This document shows, piece by piece, positions 4,403 through 5,901 of a stretch of DNA of 5,901 nt. The notes below the pieces were generated by a model. The model had not been told where the DNA came from. It did no database searches and saw only the letters and a program-made list of their open reading frames with translations. Made by a program: the position numbers and the translations under genes. Source of the stretch: Candidatus Nomurabacteria bacterium (GTDB taxonomy: Bacteria > Patescibacteriota > Minisyncoccia > Phycocordibacterales > UBA2100); assembly GCA_943359705.1 (NCBI GenBank), contig CALRIB010000050.1:1-5901 (forward strand), written 5' to 3'. Numbering within the stretch: position 1 is the first letter of the stretch; the number at the start of each line of letters is the position of its first letter.

Positions 4403-5419
4403 TTAACGCTTGGTGATTATCGCCTTTTTGTATGCGTCGAGGTGCTTGAGAGCTTCGCCGGTGCCTTTGGCCACGCAGAAGGGGGCGTCTTTGCCGAGGC
4501 GGGCTTTGACCCCCGTGCGGCGAAAAACGAGTTCGGGTAGATTGCGCAGGAGCGATGAGCCGCCGGTCATGGTGATGCCGTTGTCGATGATGTCGGCCGC
4601 GAGTTCGGGTGGAGTTTCCTGCAACACGTCTTTCATCGCGTTGACCATGGTGCGGAGTTCCCTGCCGATGGCACGCACCACCTCGTTGGTGCCGAGTTCG
4701 ATAGAACGCGGAAGGCCGGTGAGATGATCGCGACCCTTGATGGTCATCTGCAATTCTTCGTCCATCGGCACCGCCGAGCCGATTTGAATTTTTATTTCCT
4801 CGGCCATTGAGTCGCCCACGGAAAGATTGAAATTTTTACGAATGTAATCGGCGATGGCGCGGTCAATGGCGTTGCCCGCGCATTTTACCGAAGTGGACGC
4901 GACGATGCCGCCGAGCGAGATGACCGCCACGTCTGTCGTGCCGCCTCCGATGTCTACAATCATGTGACCCCGTGCTTCGTGGATGGGAATGCCGGCGCCG
5001 ATGGCGGCAAGAATCGGCTCTTTGACCACATACGCTTCGCGCGCGCCGGCTTTGGTGGCGGCTTCCACCACAGCGCGACGCTCGGTAGAGGTGACGCCCG
5101 CAGGCACGGAAATCATAACTTCCGGGCGAAAGAGATTCCACTTGCCGAGTGCCTTTCGGATGTAGTAGCGCAGCATCGCTTCGGTGACTCGATAGTCGGC
5201 AATCACGCCGTCTTTCATCGGGCGGTACGCGATTATTTCGTCGGGTGTGCGGCCTACCATTTCCTTGGCCTCGTTCCCGATGGCGAGTATTTTGTTGTCG
5301 CGCACCGACACGGCGACGACCGATGGTTCATTTAAAACGATGCCGCGGCCCGGCACGAAGACGAGAACAGTGGTGGTGCCGAGGTCGATGCCGAGTTTGG
5401 GAGAAAAGGAGAATGCCAT
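4403..5419 (-). CDS. mreB: Rod-shape-determining actin homologue MreB
   Basis: MreB is a bacterial actin that forms membrane-associated filaments and guides the elongation machinery for cell-wall synthesis. The 338 residues match the family (about 335-347). Visible nucleotide-binding motifs are phosphate-1 GIDLGTTT (10-17), connect/catalytic region around KEPILAAIGAG (133-143) with the family glutamate at 134, phosphate-2 DIGGGTTDVAV (156-166) and the adenosine motif MTGGSSLL (284-291). The N-terminal MAFSFSPK is a plausible short amphipathic membrane anchor. ATG at 5419 fits the family start. No Shine-Dalgarno sequence is present, but a -10 element ends eight bases upstream, so the transcript is probably leaderless or nearly so. 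The usual partners mreC and mreD are not next to it in this window. MbL/Mbl-type paralogues cannot be excluded by sequence alone. Confidence 0.95.
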   Translation of the reverse strand: MAFSFSPKLGIDLGTTTVLVFVPGRGIVLNEPSVVAVSVRDNKILAIGNEAKEMVGRTPDEIIAYRPMKDGVIADYRVTEAMLRYYIRKALGKWNLFRPEVMISVPAGVTSTERRAVVEAATKAGAREAYVVKEPILAAIGAGIPIHEARGHMIVDIGGGTTDVAVISLGGIVASTSVKCAGNAIDRAIADYIRKNFNLSVGDSMAEEIKIQIGSAVPMDEELQMTIKGRDHLTGLPRSIELGTNEVVRAIGRELRTMVNAMKDVLQETPPELAADIIDNGITMTGGSSLLRNLPELVFRRTGVKARLGKDAPFCVAKGTGEALKHLDAYKKAIITKR

Positions 5420-5427
5420 GGCTGGCT

Positions 5428-5456
5428 ATTGTATGTTCTTTCGGGAGGTCGGGCAA
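5428..5456 (-). promoter_or_regulatory. mreB promoter
   Basis: On the minus strand TTGCCC (5451-5456, four of six) is followed by exactly 17 bases and TACAAT (5428-5433, five of six). A start seven bases beyond the -10 falls at about 5421, two bases before the ATG at 5419, predicting a near-leaderless mRNA. Confidence 0.55.
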
Positions 5457-5500
5457 TTGAAATTTGACCGGATAAGTGAGGAGGTGTAGGTTCAAGCGAG

Positions 5501-5642
5501 AATCCTCGTTGGTCCTCGCCTGGAGTGGGGATTAAAAACGAGGGTACCCGGCCGCCATCCCGGCGGCCTCAGCCCAAGGCGACTCCTCCCCTCGCCCGGC
5601 TGGTTTGGCGCGCCGCTCCCTCGGCGCGCCATTCCCTTTTTT
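5501..5642 (+). ncRNA. GC-rich multi-hairpin region, possible structured RNA
   Basis: Four stems follow one another on the + strand: CCTCGTT/AACGAGG (5505-5511 with 5538-5544), GGCCGCC/GGCGGCC (5551-5557 with 5563-5569, loop ATCCC), GGCGA/TCGCC (5579-5583 with 5593-5597) and GGCGCGCCG/CGGCGCGCC (5608-5616 with 5623-5631). Flanking genes are both on the minus strand, so a + strand RNA would be an independent unit. Only a weak candidate promoter exists (TTGACC at 5465-5470, 17 bases, TAGGTT). I recognise no named RNA family. It could also be a dispersed palindromic repeat or a transcription-insulating element between the two minus-strand genes. Confidence 0.35.
5608..5642 (+). terminator. Terminator-like hairpin at the end of the structured region
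   Basis: A perfect 9-bp GC stem (5608-5616 with 5623-5631, 6-base loop) is followed by ATTCCC and then five Ts (5638-5642). The T-run is offset by six bases, which weakens the call. On the minus strand, where the neighbouring gene ends at 5647, the hairpin is not followed by Ts. Confidence 0.45.
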
Positions 5643-5646
5643 GATG

Positions 5647-5901
5647 CTACGAATTGTCCTTTTCGTGCTTCTTCGGATCGAGCTCCCACCAGAATTTCTT
5701 TGAGAAATTTTGAGAATCGCTACAGACGCGCTTCAAATAGTAGAGGTCTTTGGTGGGGATGTTCTCGAGTATCTTCCCCATCCGCCCCATCGTTATCGGT
5801 ATCAAGCCGTCGCGCGCGCGGGTCACATTGAGCATCGTGCAGAAGTAGCGCATCAGCTCCCCCCGCTCGGTGATACGAGTCTTGGCCGCGGAGCGTTTGA
5901 T
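5647..5901 (-). CDS. Hypothetical protein, C-terminal 84 residues (5' end outside window)
   Basis: The frame is open from the right window edge to a TAG at 5647-5649 and I do not recognise the family. The visible part starts IKRSAAKTRITERGELMRY; it is basic and helical at first, then has TMGRMGKILENIPTKDLYYL (with GRMGKIL suggesting a nucleic-acid-facing or compact helical segment, which is inference) and ends in an aromatic/lysine-rich stretch, NFSKKFWWELDPKKHEKDNS. No membrane segment is visible. An internal ATG at 5853 exists, but the frame continues upstream without a stop, so the true start is most likely beyond the window. Base composition is lower in GC than the adjacent hairpin region. 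It is transcribed in the same direction as mreB, separated by 227 bases that contain the hairpin cluster and the mreB promoter. Confidence 0.75.
   Translation of the reverse strand: MKRSAAKTRITERGELMRYFCTMLNVTRARDGLIPITMGRMGKILENIPTKDLYYLKRVCSDSQNFSKKFWWELDPKKHEKDNS

Noticed and set aside
4964..5335. 123-residue + strand frame inside mreB
   Set aside because: It is a shadow of the conserved mreB coding sequence with no start signals.
5479..5487. GAGGAGGTG, an ideal Shine-Dalgarno sequence on the + strand
   Set aside because: No ATG, GTG or TTG start with an open frame follows at a usable distance, so it is probably chance.
5487..5506. GGTTCAAGC resembling a tRNA T-loop
   Set aside because: The flanking bases cannot form the 5-bp T-stem, and no acceptor, D or anticodon arm could be found.
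5492..5689. 65-residue minus-strand frame across the hairpin region
   Set aside because: It overlaps the end of the better-supported gene at 5647-5901, its product is low-complexity Arg/Gly/Pro, and the bases are dominated by hairpin arms.

Overview
The window reads as a compact, gene-dense, moderately GC-rich bacterial chromosome segment, most likely from a Candidate Phyla Radiation lineage (Patescibacteria/Parcubacteria-like). This is inferred from a short clamp-loader delta-prime protein without a visible Walker A ATPase motif, a four-helix-bundle (S23/IVP) gene between housekeeping genes, a DDE integrase tail of the WYNTERPH type, and several lineage-style hypothetical proteins. No rRNA, tRNA or CRISPR array was seen.

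Layout. Positions 1-138 hold the C-terminal end of an IS3/IS481-type integrase on the + strand. Positions 135-548 look like a small independent + strand transcription unit: near-consensus promoter, leader hairpin, a 62-residue hypothetical ORF with a GTG start and Shine-Dalgarno sequence, and a terminator-like hairpin abutting the convergent rseP. Positions 547-3266 are a minus-strand cluster read in the order holB-like, frr, four-helix-bundle gene, rseP: DNA replication, ribosome recycling, an accessory gene and intramembrane proteolysis. The four-helix-bundle gene is bracketed by two inverted arrays of degenerate 7-bp repeats that begin at the frr stop codon and end at the rseP start codon, so it looks like an inserted cassette.

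Positions 3266-3307 are a very short divergent promoter region. It drives holB leftward and, rightward, a two-helix membrane protein with a strikingly regular acidic coiled coil (3307-3837). A good minus-strand terminator with a UUCG loop (3836-3869) overlaps that gene's stop and ends the unit of a small membrane protein (3939-4310) that has its own strong promoter. mreB (4403-5419) lies upstream of that protein on the same strand. Positions 5420-5646 hold the mreB promoter and a GC-rich stretch of about 140 bases with four predicted hairpins, possibly a structured RNA. The window ends in the 3' part of an unrecognised minus-strand gene.

A recurring theme is that holB, frr, mreB and the 3307 gene have no Shine-Dalgarno sequence but a -10 hexamer 6-10 bases before the ATG, which predicts leaderless or near-leaderless mRNAs. 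The two clearest Shine-Dalgarno genes instead have longer leaders. Promoter and terminator calls rest on eye-matched consensus only.
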